Assembly (NCBI GenBank): GCA_965198995.1
Contig: CBDAQG010000002.1
Location: forward strand, 1,984,001 to 2,048,000
Length of the DNA stretch: 64,000 bases
DNA from: CAXMMR01 sp965198995
GTDB lineage: Bacteria; Pseudomonadota; Alphaproteobacteria; Acetobacterales; Acetobacteraceae
Reading direction: 5' to 3'
Shown: piece by piece, positions 28,653 through 37,283 of the stretch
Position numbering within the stretch: the first letter of the stretch is position 1
How the letters are laid out: each line of letters begins with the position of its first letter
Notes under the pieces: model-generated
Told to the model about the DNA's origin: nothing
What the model saw: the letters and a program-made list of their open reading frames with translations, nothing else
Databases searched by the model: none
Position numbers and translations under genes: made by a program

Positions 28653-30056
28653 TCAAGGTTGCACAGGCGCGACGCGCCAAACCGTGCCGTTCGCATCCTC
28701 CGTCACCAGCAGCGCCCCGTCATGCGCCACCGCAACGCCGACCGGCCGCCCCCAGACGCTGTCGTCGTCCACCACAAAGCCGGTGAGAAAATCCTCGTAG
28801 GTGCCGTCCGGCACGCCGTCATGCAGCCGCACGCGAACGATTTTGTAGCCGGTCCGCCGCGCCCGGTTCCACGAGCCGTGCAGCGCCACGAAGGCGTCGC
28901 CGACCACGTCGGGCGAAAAGGTGGCGGCGCCCGTCCGCACCGCCGGCGCGTAGAAAGCCAACCCGAGCGGCGCCGAATGCGGCTGCAGCAGCACGTCCGG
29001 CAGGCTCACCCGCCCGGCCAGATCCGGCCGCTCGCCGGCATGCCGCGGGTCCTCGTTGGCGCCGATATAGTACCAGGGCCAGCCATAGAAGCCGCCCTCG
29101 CGCACCCTGGTCACGTAGTCGGGCACCAGGTTGTCGCCAAGCCCGTCGCGCTCGTTGGTCGCGCACCACAGCGCCCCGGTGGTCGGCTGCACGGCCAGGC
29201 TGACGCAGTTGCGGATGCCGTCGGCGAAGATCCGCCGGCCCTGCCCCGACGGGTCGAACGCCAGCACGTCCGCCCGATCCGCCTCGTCGCCCCAGGCGGC
29301 GCCAACCAACCGCCCGGCCTCCCACTGGCGGATCTGCGCCGCGCTGCGCCGGCCGATATCCGCCCCGGCATTGGAGCCGGAGCCGACCGAGACGAACATC
29401 CGCCGCCCGTCCAGGCTGAACTGCACGTCCCGCGTCGTATGGTCGCCAACCGTCTCGCTGAGCTGCGGCACCACCACCTGCGGCGGCCCGCCCGCCACCA
29501 GGTCGCCGTTGCGATAGGCAAAGCGCACCACGCTGTTGGTGGTCGCGACGTAAACCCAGCGCGGGTCCGGCCCCGGCGGGTAGAAGGCGATGCCGAACGG
29601 CCCGTCGAGGTCGCCCGCAAACACCGTCTCGCGCTCGACCTGCGCCGCGCCGTCGGCGGCGCGCAGCACCCGGATCCGTCCCGGCGTCGTCTCGGCCACG
29701 AACACGTCGCCGTTCGGCGCCACCCGCAGCATCCGCGGGTTCTCGAGCCCGGTGGCAAACCGGGCCACACGGTAGCCCGGCGGCACGCGCGGCCACGCCC
29801 CGGCCGGCGGATCAACAACCGACGGCGCGTTGCTCGCCGAGCGGCTGGCAAAGGGCTTCGGCATGTCCGAGGGCACCAAATGGCGCTGCACGCCCGGGGC
29901 ATCCCGCCGCCAGTCGGCGAACACGGCCGACCCGCTGAGCACCGCCGGTCCGCTCACCGCGGACGGGGCGCCGTCCTGGCCATGCACGCGGACCAACGCG
30001 CCGCCCAGCAGCACCACCACGCTCACGCAGGCGACAACGCGGTGGGTGTTGCTCAT
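28653..30056 (-). CDS. PQQ-dependent sugar dehydrogenase / sorbosone dehydrogenase-like
   Basis: This periplasmic six-bladed propeller of the GDH-B/Asd (L-sorbosone dehydrogenase-like) family has 467 residues with an N-terminal signal or anchor (VVACVSVVVLLGGALVRVHG). Family text includes FATGLENPRMLRVAPNGDV, the GPFGIAFYPP and FSLDGRRMFVSVGSGSN blades, ADGIRNCVSLAVQPTTGALW and EGGFYGWPWYYIG. Members oxidise aldoses or sorbosone with PQQ in the periplasm. PQQ ligand residues were not individually verified. It overlaps no neighbour and is divergent from the WrbA-like gene. Confidence 0.88.
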   Translation of the reverse strand: MSNTHRVVACVSVVVLLGGALVRVHGQDGAPSAVSGPAVLSGSAVFADWRRDAPGVQRHLVPSDMPKPFASRSASNAPSVVDPPAGAWPRVPPGYRVARFATGLENPRMLRVAPNGDVFVAETTPGRIRVLRAADGAAQVERETVFAGDLDGPFGIAFYPPGPDPRWVYVATTNSVVRFAYRNGDLVAGGPPQVVVPQLSETVGDHTTRDVQFSLDGRRMFVSVGSGSNAGADIGRRSAAQIRQWEAGRLVGAAWGDEADRADVLAFDPSGQGRRIFADGIRNCVSLAVQPTTGALWCATNERDGLGDNLVPDYVTRVREGGFYGWPWYYIGANEDPRHAGERPDLAGRVSLPDVLLQPHSAPLGLAFYAPAVRTGAATFSPDVVGDAFVALHGSWNRARRTGYKIVRVRLHDGVPDGTYEDFLTGFVVDDDSVWGRPVGVAVAHDGALLVTEDANGTVWRVAPVQP

Positions 30057-30155
30057 GGGCGGGCTCCTCGTGCCAGCGCCGGCCGGCTGCCGGTCACGCG
30101 CTTACCAACCAGCCGTGCCGCCCCAGATGCCAGCACATCACCTGAAAGTGTCGGC

Positions 30156-30791
30156 ATGTCAGACCCCACCCGCCTGCTCGTGGTCTTCTACTCCCGCTCC
30201 GGCTGCATCGAGAGCCTGGCTGTCGCCATCGGCGAAGCCGCCCGCGAGGCCGGCGCCACCGTCCGCCTGCGTCGCGCCCGCGAGGTTGTCGACGAGGAGG
30301 TGATGGCCGCCGGCAAGGGCTGGCTCGACAGCGCCCGGCGGCAGAACGCGCTCTACCCGGCGCCGAGCCAGGAGGATGCCGAGTGGGCCGACGCGATCTG
30401 CTTCGGCACGCCCTGCTATTTCGGCGTCATGGCGACCGAGCTGAAGAACTTCCTCGACCAGCTCGGCGCGCAGTGGAAGCACGGCAAGCTGGCCGGCAAG
30501 GTCGGCGGCGCCTTCGCCACCGCCTCCTGGCCGCATGGCGGCACCGAGGTCGTCACCCTGTCGCTCTACGCGCCGATGGCGCATCTCGGCATGGTGATCG
30601 TGCCGACGGGATACACCGACCAGGCGATGCTGGAGGCCGGCTCGCCGTACGGCGCCTCGTCCATCGTCGGCGCCGAAAACGCCGCCCCTGGCGAGCAGGA
30701 CCTGGACGCCGCCCGCCACCAGGGCCGCCGCATGGTCGCCATCGCCGACGCCCTCATCGCCGCCGACGAGATGCCATCCCGCAAGCAGTAG
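30156..30791 (+). CDS. WrbA-like NAD(P)H:quinone oxidoreductase (flavodoxin fold)
   Basis: This cytoplasmic FMN protein has 211 residues. The FMN phosphate loop is VVFYSRSGCIESLAVAIGE, the second FMN loop is CFGTPCYFGVMATELKNFLD, and the WrbA-type region AFATASWPHGGTEVVTLSLY and MVIVPTGYTDQAM follow. It reduces quinones by two electrons, protecting against redox cycling. The ATG at 30156 begins MSDPTRLLVVFYS; the long upstream open frame is antisense to the PQQ gene and is not real. Confidence 0.9.
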   Translation: MSDPTRLLVVFYSRSGCIESLAVAIGEAAREAGATVRLRRAREVVDEEVMAAGKGWLDSARRQNALYPAPSQEDAEWADAICFGTPCYFGVMATELKNFLDQLGAQWKHGKLAGKVGGAFATASWPHGGTEVVTLSLYAPMAHLGMVIVPTGYTDQAMLEAGSPYGASSIVGAENAAPGEQDLDAARHQGRRMVAIADALIAADEMPSRKQ

Positions 30792-31015
30792 CCCTCACCT
30801 CCGGCGCCAGGCCCCGTGTCGAAGCGCGACACGGAGCAACTCCTCTCGGCACCAACGAACCGCACCGCCCGTCGTTCTCTAATCGCGATCCGTTTGGCAA
30901 GAGGCGCCCTGGCAGGCTAGGTTCTGCGTCATAAATTCGGCGAGCTACGCGCCATCGGCCATTATATCGCGGACTCACTGGCCGACGGGCACGGCTTCTG
31001 GTCGGTCTGTATAGC
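30792..31015. other. Unassigned lower-GC spacer
   Basis: No gene is supported here. Base composition drops from here to about 32600 compared with the flanks, and short in-frame fragments in two different frames (HKFGELRAIGHYIADSLA; ARLLVGLYSLDVFGEAT) suggest decayed coding DNA leading into the broken ORF next to it. Confidence 0.4.
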
Positions 31016-31378
31016 TTGGACGTATTTGGCGAGGCGACGCAGTCAGCTGCGGCCTTCATCGAAGTAGACTTCTTAGCCGGCTCATCTAGTGGCGGAACGC
31101 CTTCCTCCTTCTTGGCCCGCGCTTTTGAATTGCATAACGGAGCGTTGGCGTCGTTCTGTGAAAAGCACGGTGTCCCTTGCAATGCATTTGGAAAATTGCG
31201 CGCATGATTCTTTGGTGACGGGCATCTCAGGCAGTTTATCGTCACGGTTGAGGATCATGAGGGACGCCGGGCCGGGGATGAATACGCCGGCATCCCTGGT
31301 AAGCGCATCAAAGTGCTCGATCCGCTTGGCCGCGTCCGTAAGAAGCCAACCATCATGAGACGCGTCAACGTTCCCTGA
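31016..31378 (+). pseudogene. Unidentified ORF interrupted by one TGA
   Basis: An ORF starting MDVFGEATQSAAAFIEVD stops at TGA 31205-31207, and the same frame then stays open for 56 codons (FFGDGHLRQFIVTVEDHEG, ending RRVNVP) to 31378. The joined product would be about 120 residues. I do not recognise it. It lies between wrbA-like and IS110 debris in lower-GC DNA, consistent with a decayed acquired gene, but chance is not excluded. Confidence 0.3.
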
Positions 31379-31439
31379 ATTTACTTCTTACTCTGCAACT
31401 AAAGTTTGTCTGTTCGGTTGGAGCGCCGTTTCTCCGTCC

Positions 31440-32610
31440 CGGCCTACACGATCACAGAGCGCCGCGCGGAGTGGCCATCAAGGGAAGCGGAGCAACCCGG
31501 AGCCACGCACAGCCACCTCTTTGCGGCGAGCATGGCGAGAATTGCGAGCACTGGACCTTGATGGCTACGAGCGCGGTGCCACGCTTGATCAGGTTGGCGG
31601 CTACTGTCCTGCCAGATCATGGTTCCTTCCGCGGCCTGTTGGCAGCCGCAACATGGCATCGGGGAGGGCGGCACCAGCGCCAGGCCCCACGTCTTCAGCT
31701 TGCACGACCGCGGGTGGCGGCTTAGCAGGACATTGGCCGCCTCGAACAGATAAGATCGGAGCAAACCGTCGCCGCATTTGGAGATCGTCGCGGCCTTATC
31801 GACCTCGCCGGACTGATACCGTCGCGGCGTCAAACCGAGATATGCGCCGACCGAGGTGCCACGCTTGAAGTGGTTGGGATTGTCGATCACGGCGGTATAG
31901 GCCCGCGCGACGATCACGCCCACGTCGGGCACCGTCATCAGGCGGCGCGCAGCAGCGTCGGTGTTGGCTCGGGGTTGACCTGCCGATCCAGGGCGTCAAC
32001 CTGCTCACGGATCGCCTGCCAAGCCAGCAGCAGCGGCTCGCTAACTACCGACAGCGTCGCGTTATCGGCAATGACCTCGCAAACCCTGACAGAGAACGGC
32101 CCTTTGCTGCCACGCGCTATAACAAAGCCAAAGGTCCCGAGTAGGCCACGGATGTTGTTGGCAACCGCCTGGCGCTGCGAGACGAGCTGAGCACGCGCCA
32201 TCAGCAACAATCGTTGCGCTTGTGCGTCCATGCTCTTGATGCCTACCTCGCGGAACCAACCGGTTCGCACCACCTGGGCCGGCCCGTGCGCGTCATTGGC
32301 GTCGGTTTTGTTGAGTTGCATACTCCGGGCACCCTGGCGTGCCGGGCATCGAGGCAGACGACGGGTAGGCGGTGCTTGCGCAGTTTAAGTGTCAGCCAAT
32401 TCGACATTTGCCCGGTCTCCAGGCCGACCCGCACCGCCGCGGGGGCATGCGTGCGCACCACCTGGCTCGTGGCCTCTGGCACGGTGCTGCATCTGGCTCG
32501 CCAAATGATCGCGCCGGTCTGATCGACGACGCAGATCGAGGTGGTCTCAAGCGAGACATCGAGGCCGACGTAGTGCTGCTGGTCCATGGGAACGCCTCCG
32601 GGGGGATGGT
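31440..32610 (-). mobile_element. Remnant of an IS110-type insertion sequence
   Basis: The extent is set by the transposase fragments plus short flanks. IS110 elements lack terminal inverted repeats, so the ends cannot be placed by eye. The minisatellite starts about 70 bp beyond its transposase start. Confidence 0.6.
31444..32587 (-). pseudogene. IS110-family transposase, broken by frameshifts
   Basis: Three frames carry successive parts of one DEDD transposase. The N-terminal RuvC-like part is YVGLDVSLETTSICVVDQTG, with VRVGLETGQMSNWL, up to about 32315. The middle is MQLNKTDANDAHGPAQVVRT to 31938. The C-terminal Tnp20 domain is SVGAYLGLTPRRYQSGEVDK with SKCGDGLLRSYLFEAANVLL, followed by degraded text. 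The start ATG at 32587 keeps its GGAGG site. At least two, probably three, frameshifts make it inactive. IS110 elements move by RNA-guided recombination (bridge RNA) in intact relatives. Confidence 0.88.
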
Positions 32611-32679
32611 TGCCCGCGGACCCTCAGCGGACGCTCAGCCCGAATCACCCGCCGCAATTACGCCATGTCCCGACCCGCC

Positions 32680-33320
32680 CGCGGCAACACTCGTCGTCTC
32701 GACGCTATCCGCAACAAACCTCGTCGTATTGAAGCAATCCGCGCCAACGCTCGTCTGTCGACGCCGTCTGCGGCAACACTCGTCCTATCGAAGCCGTCCG
32801 CGACAACACTGGTCGTCTCGCCACCATTGCACGGCAACGCTCGTCCTCTCGCCGCCATCGAGCGCCAACGCCCGTCGTCTCGCCACCATCGCACGCCAAC
32901 GCTCGTCCTCTCGCCGCCACCGCACGGCAACGCCCGTCCTCTCGCCGCCACCGCACGGCAACGCCCGTCCTCTCGCCGCCATCGAGCGGCAACGCTCGTC
33001 CTCTCGCCGCCATCGAGCGGCAACGCTCGTCTTCTCGACGCGACCCGCGGCAACGCTCGTCTTCTCGACACGACCCGCGGCAACGCTCGTCTTCTCGACG
33101 CGACCCGCGGCAACGCTCGTCTTCTCGACGCGACCCGCGGCAACGCTCGTCTTCTCGACACGACCCGCGGCAACGCTCGTCTTCTTGACGCGACCCGCGG
33201 CAAAGCTCCTCTGCTTGACGCGACCCGCGGCAACGTCGGTCTCTCGCCGCCATCGAGCGGCAACGCTCGTCTTCGCGCAGCCGTCTGCGGCAACGCTCAT
33301 CTCCTCAACACCTCAAGCGG
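32680..33320. repeat. Minisatellite, about 21 tandem units of 30 bp
   Basis: The units read GCGGCAACGCTCGTC followed by TTCTCGACGCGACCC or variants (CTCTCGCCGCCATCGA, CTCTCGCCGCCACCGC). The best-conserved block is 33018-33230, with near-identical units differing at one or two bases. Outer units are more diverged and one is 29 bp. The 30-bp period keeps all frames open on both strands, so several long ORFs cross it. None has a credible start, RBS or known domain, and I do not call a gene. No unique spacers exist, so it is not a CRISPR array. Confidence 0.93.
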
Positions 33321-33430
33321 CGACGATCTTGCCCCCCGACCGGCATCGACAAAGCTCAAGGCATACCGTTCGATAGCACCCAGTTGCAGGACGGCGTGGT
33401 CCCGTCTCGCCCGCAGCGGCTGACCGCCGA

Positions 33431-33871
33431 TCAGGCCGCCTTCGTTCGCAGCACCACCTTGCGCATCAGCCCAAGCACGTGATCGGCGCTCGACGCCGAC
33501 GCAGCGCCAGTGTCAGGCCCGGTCAGCACCGTGTAGCGACAACGCTCGTCTTCAATCTGGCCAGCATAGGCCATCGACCAGTCGGCGAAATCGCGCCGCA
33601 CGATGGTGCCCGACTCCAAAACGATCGTGTTGGCGTGCCGCATGTCGAGCTGGATGCGCTCGAACACCCGCCGGACCTCCGAGACCCGCCCCTCGAGCGT
33701 CTGCGCAAAGCAGTCGACGCTGAACAGCAACGCCCCCGTCAGCCCGGCTGACCGGTTGTTGCGCACCGACACGTCCAGGATGGCGCCGATCTCCCCCTGG
33801 ACCTCATGCGGCCCGCCAGTCAGTCGGCTGCGGCTGGCGTAGATCAGCCGATACAGATCAGCCTCATGCAT
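33431..33871 (-). CDS. BLUF-domain blue-light photoreceptor
   Basis: This 146-residue short BLUF protein binds FAD and changes hydrogen bonding on blue light. All key residues align with AppA: Tyr11 (YRLIYASRS), Asn39 (RNNRSAGLTGALL), Gln57 (CFAQTLEG) and Trp98/Met100 (FADWSMAY). About 45 residues follow the core, with no output domain, so it must act on a partner. The ATG at 33871 has GGAG 7 bases upstream. The first 8 bases overlap the end of the GGDEF-EAL gene, strongly implying coupled translation and that this c-di-GMP enzyme is the partner (inference). A segment of its coding DNA matches the adjacent minisatellite unit. Confidence 0.92.
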   Translation of the reverse strand: MHEADLYRLIYASRSRLTGGPHEVQGEIGAILDVSVRNNRSAGLTGALLFSVDCFAQTLEGRVSEVRRVFERIQLDMRHANTIVLESGTIVRRDFADWSMAYAGQIEDERCRYTVLTGPDTGAASASSADHVLGLMRKVVLRTKAA

Positions 33872-35390
33872 CGGTCGTCTCCTGCAGCAATTTGACAAAA
33901 CCGCCAGTCGTCGTGTCCCGGGCGAAGCTCACCGGACGAGGTTCATCGCCGAAATCCTGCGGGGCAAGGCTCAACGCGGCGAGGCTTGCGATGACGGCCG
34001 GCACTTGGGCTGCAGGTACCGGCCGGCTGAACAGAAAGCCTTGCGCCTCGGAGCAGCCGTCGTTGCGCATGCGGGCCAGCTGCTGCCTTGTCTCGACACC
34101 CTCCGCCACAGTCCGCATGCCGAGGCTCGCTCCTAGCGCTGCCACCGCCTGCACCACCGCCGTGTCGTCGGCGAAGCTGCGGTCGATCTTGATCCTGTCG
34201 AACGGAAAGCTGCGCAGCTGGGTCAGCGACGAGTAGCCGGTGCCGAAATCGTCGAGCGAGATCTTCGCCCCGAGCGCCTTCAGGTCGATCAATTGCTGCG
34301 TCACGGAGGCTGTGTTGCTCAGCAGCACCGACTCCGTAATCTCGAGGTCAAGGCGCGAGCCGGACAGGCCGGACGATTGCAGCGCCGCAACGACGCGGCG
34401 CACCAGTTCGCCGGTGTCGAACTGAGCTGCGGCAATGTTGACCGAGACGACAAGCTCGCTCGGCCAGCGGCTCGCCTCACGACAGGCCTCCTCGATCACC
34501 CAGTCGCCGACCGAGGAGATGATGTTCAACTCCTCGGCCACAGGAATGAATGTGTCCGGAGACACCAGGCCGCGCACAGGATGGCGCCAGCGGATCAGCG
34601 CCTCGAAGCCGTTCAGGCGGTTGGACGTGAGATCCACCTGCGGCTGGTAGAACAGCTCGAACTGGCCGAGCGGCAAGGCGGCGCGCAGGTCCTGCTCCAG
34701 CAGCCGCCGCGCCTCCGCACGCTCGCGAAGCTCGCGCTTGAAGAAGCAGAGGCGGCCGCGGCCCTCTCCCTTGGCCTGGTAGAGCGCGAGGTCGGCCTGG
34801 CTGAGTAAGGTCTCCGCGTCCAGGGTCTCGCCCGCGATCAGGCAGACGACGCCGATGCTGGCGCCGACGCTGACGATGTCGTGGCCCACCATGAACGGCC
34901 GTTCCAGCAGCTCGATCAGCCGCACCGCCACGCCGCGGATGGTCGCACGGTCCAGCGGACGCGCCAGGACGACCGCAAACTCGTCCCCACCGAGCCGTGC
35001 GGCAACGTCCTGCTGGCGCAGCCCGGCCGCCAGGCGGCGACCCACGGCACCGAGCAACTCGTCGCCAGCCGCGTGTCCCAGGCTGTCGTTGACGGCCTTG
35101 AAGCGGTCCAGATCGATCAGCAGCACGCCGAACTCGGATCCGCCGCAGCGCAGACCCTGACCGTCGTCCGACGCCCAGTCGGCCAGCGCATCATTCAGGC
35201 GCTCAACGAACTGGCGGCGATTGGCCAGCCCGGTCAGCGCGTCCACCTGCACCCCCGGCCCGCCACAGGTCGCACAGAGCCGGGCGCTGGCAGCCTCACG
35301 AAGACCCATCATGAACTGCGCGACCGATCGTTCGGCATTGTGTCTCGACGTTCCAGCGCGGGCTGCGCCGGCATCCATCCTAGCCGGCAT
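33864..35390 (-). CDS. Diguanylate cyclase/phosphodiesterase (GGDEF-EAL)
   Basis: This cytoplasmic c-di-GMP enzyme has 508 residues and no membrane segment. A short N-terminus contains Cys39-x-x-Cys42 (LCATCGGPG), possibly metal or redox active. The GGDEF domain has LTGLANRRQF and intact LGGDEFAVVLA (134-138). The EAL domain has GFEALIRWRHP (263-265), LEITESVLL and SLDDFGTGYSSLTQL. Both sites look functional. The downstream BLUF gene overlaps it by 8 bases. Compare E. coli BluF, in which BLUF is fused to an EAL domain; here the two modules are separate. A 40-residue tail follows EAL. Confidence 0.94.
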   Translation of the reverse strand: MPARMDAGAARAGTSRHNAERSVAQFMMGLREAASARLCATCGGPGVQVDALTGLANRRQFVERLNDALADWASDDGQGLRCGGSEFGVLLIDLDRFKAVNDSLGHAAGDELLGAVGRRLAAGLRQQDVAARLGGDEFAVVLARPLDRATIRGVAVRLIELLERPFMVGHDIVSVGASIGVVCLIAGETLDAETLLSQADLALYQAKGEGRGRLCFFKRELRERAEARRLLEQDLRAALPLGQFELFYQPQVDLTSNRLNGFEALIRWRHPVRGLVSPDTFIPVAEELNIISSVGDWVIEEACREASRWPSELVVSVNIAAAQFDTGELVRRVVAALQSSGLSGSRLDLEITESVLLSNTASVTQQLIDLKALGAKISLDDFGTGYSSLTQLRSFPFDRIKIDRSFADDTAVVQAVAALGASLGMRTVAEGVETRQQLARMRNDGCSEAQGFLFSRPVPAAQVPAVIASLAALSLAPQDFGDEPRPVSFARDTTTGGFVKLLQETTDA

Positions 35391-35448
35391 TGCTTAACGA
35401 ACGGTGAAGCCGGAGCCTCCGCCCCCCCTCACCCGGCCCGACGATGCT

Positions 35449-36825
35449 TCAGCCCGCCACCAGCCGCCCGCTCGCAATCGCCGCCGTGAACAGCGCCCAA
35501 TCGCGCTCCGTCTGGTCGGCATAGAGCTGCGCGAACTCAGCCACCGCGGCCGCAAAGCCCTCCCTCTGCCCCAGATAGCCGGCGAGGCCCGCAAGGTCCG
35601 CCGAGCGTCCATGCGCCCGCCCCAAGGTCCGGCCGCACAGCGCGGCATACTCGCTCAAACCATCCTGCTCGATCCCGGCGCCAAACGCCGCCAGCCGCGC
35701 ATCCTTGAGGTGGCGGACATAGAATTGCCGCCCCGCCGCCCCGGCGCTCTCGCCCGCCTGCCCGCGCGAGCGGGTCCAGCCCAGGAACAGGTCGGACGCC
35801 GCCTGCATCACCCGCTGCCCCGTCACCACCCGCTCGCCGAACTGGTCGAACGCCGAGCGTCCGGCGAACGGCTCCAGCACCGAGCGCTGCGCCTCCTTGA
35901 TCTGCAGCAGCAACGGCTCGCCATCAGCGGTCGCGAACAGCCCGATGGCGCAAAACGTCCCGACGCTGCCAACCCCCACAACCTTGAACACCACGTCCTG
36001 CAGGCGGTAGCGCTCGAGCAGCATCCGCCGCTCCGCCGACAGCGCGGCGACGTAGCGCGCAAAGGCCTGGCGCGACGCCGTCTCGCGCGCCGGCAGCCGC
36101 ACCACCAGCGGCGGCTTCTCACGCAGCCGCGGCGCCGCGCGTCCGGTGTCGATCAGGCCGAAATGATCGTCCGCACCCCGCAGGCGCTCGGCCAACGCCG
36201 CGCGCGCCCGCCGCCGCGCCCGATGGTCGGCGATCGTCTCGATCGCCTCGGGCAAGTCGATCCGCGCCCCCCAGGCCGCCAGCGGCGACAACCGGGCAAG
36301 CCGCCTGACCTCCTGAGCATAGGCGCGCACCCCCTGCCCGGCGAGCCGCTCGCACGCCCCCGGCCCCATCCCGCCCTCGCGCCCCGCCAGCACCAGGCTC
36401 GCGGCCAGGCGCTTGACGTCCCACTCGAACGGCGCCGGCAGCGTCTCGTCGAAATCGTTGATGTCGAACACCGGCAGGCCCTCGGCGCTGGCGTAGCTGC
36501 CGAAATTGGCCAGATGGCAGTCGCCGCAGCTCTGCACGACAAAGCCGGCCGACGGCGTCTCGGCCAGGTCCGCCGCCATGATCGCAGCACCGCCACGCAG
36601 GAAGGCGAGCGGCGAGACGCGCATCCTGGCGTAGCGCACCGGCAGCAGCTCGGCGATCCGGCTCGCCCCCTGCGCCTCCAGCATCGCCACCGGATCCGCC
36701 CGATCGGGCGCGGCAACCCACGCCGCATGCGCATGCCGCCCGACCACCCGCCGCCGCGCCTTGCCAGCCACATGGCGCTCAATCCGGGTCAGCAACGGCG
36801 GCTCGCCGGCAGGTGCAGAGGTCAT
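35449..36825 (-). CDS. DUF2252 family protein
   Basis: This 458-residue protein belongs to DUF2252, which has a kinase-like fold in family models but no established reaction. Characteristic text: RVSPLAFLRGGAAIMAADLA, CGDCHLANFGSYASAEG and VFDINDFDETLPAPFEWDVK near residues 55-150, then VKRLAASLVLAGR. The HLANFG...DFDE arrangement looks like the catalytic and metal loops of phosphotransferases. There is no signal peptide. It stands alone between the GGDEF-EAL gene and a small lipoprotein gene. The actual substrate is unknown. Confidence 0.92.
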   Translation of the reverse strand: MTSAPAGEPPLLTRIERHVAGKARRRVVGRHAHAAWVAAPDRADPVAMLEAQGASRIAELLPVRYARMRVSPLAFLRGGAAIMAADLAETPSAGFVVQSCGDCHLANFGSYASAEGLPVFDINDFDETLPAPFEWDVKRLAASLVLAGREGGMGPGACERLAGQGVRAYAQEVRRLARLSPLAAWGARIDLPEAIETIADHRARRRARAALAERLRGADDHFGLIDTGRAAPRLREKPPLVVRLPARETASRQAFARYVAALSAERRMLLERYRLQDVVFKVVGVGSVGTFCAIGLFATADGEPLLLQIKEAQRSVLEPFAGRSAFDQFGERVVTGQRVMQAASDLFLGWTRSRGQAGESAGAAGRQFYVRHLKDARLAAFGAGIEQDGLSEYAALCGRTLGRAHGRSADLAGLAGYLGQREGFAAAVAEFAQLYADQTERDWALFTAAIASGRLVAG

Positions 36826-37045
36826 GCCGCAAGGCTAGCAGGTTGCCACCATGACAAAACCAGGAAAGCCCAGGCGCTTCGCCCCATCGCGGCATGCCCG
36901 CGAGCGCATGACAGGCGGAGCCTTAGCCATGACTTCCATCGCGAGGTCGGTGGCATGGAACCTCTGCACCGTCCGACCGCACCGCCGCCGCAACGCCGCC
37001 ACAAGCCGCAGCCATGATCCCCCCCTCGAACAGGGGGAGACGACC

Positions 37046-37171
37046 ATGCGTCGCAGTCTGCGTTTGCTAATGAGTGCGGTGATCCTGTGCGTCGCGGCAG
37101 GCTCGTTGTCGGCCTGCGGCTGCGGCCCGCTTGGCCTCAGGTGGTGTCACGGCGGCTACTACCGCCGCTGA
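37046..37171 (+). CDS. Small lipoprotein (41 aa)
   Basis: This short ORF is a signal sequence (MRRSLRLLMSAVILCVAAG) with lipobox LSAC, leaving a mature peptide of about 13-14 residues rich in Gly, Cys and Tyr (CGCGPLGLRWCHGGYYRR). The GGGGGAG site 6-7 bases upstream decides the start; the frame is open further upstream without support. Tiny lipoproteins of this shape are common and unstudied in Acetobacteraceae. The function is unknown. Confidence 0.6.
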   Translation: MRRSLRLLMSAVILCVAAGSLSACGCGPLGLRWCHGGYYRR

Positions 37172-37283
37172 CAGGCCCGCCGCGTCACGCCGGCGGACGC
37201 AATGCAACGCGCCGCCGGCGCAGCACGCGCAACCCGGCGCCGCCGCCCAACGTCACACACTGGATGATCGCAGCAACCCAGCC

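Noticed and set aside
32680..33320. CRISPR array
   Set aside because: The 30-bp units are contiguous with no unique spacers between repeats, and no cas genes are nearby; this is a tandem minisatellite.
32372..33423. Long repetitive ORFs on both strands (up to 334 codons)
   Set aside because: They result from a period divisible by three in stop-poor DNA. None has an RBS-backed start, a domain or an asymmetry that favours one frame.
37131..37283. Upstream extension of the pentapeptide protein
   Set aside because: It overlaps the small lipoprotein gene in another frame and lacks pentapeptides; the ATG at 37284 gives a cleaner start.
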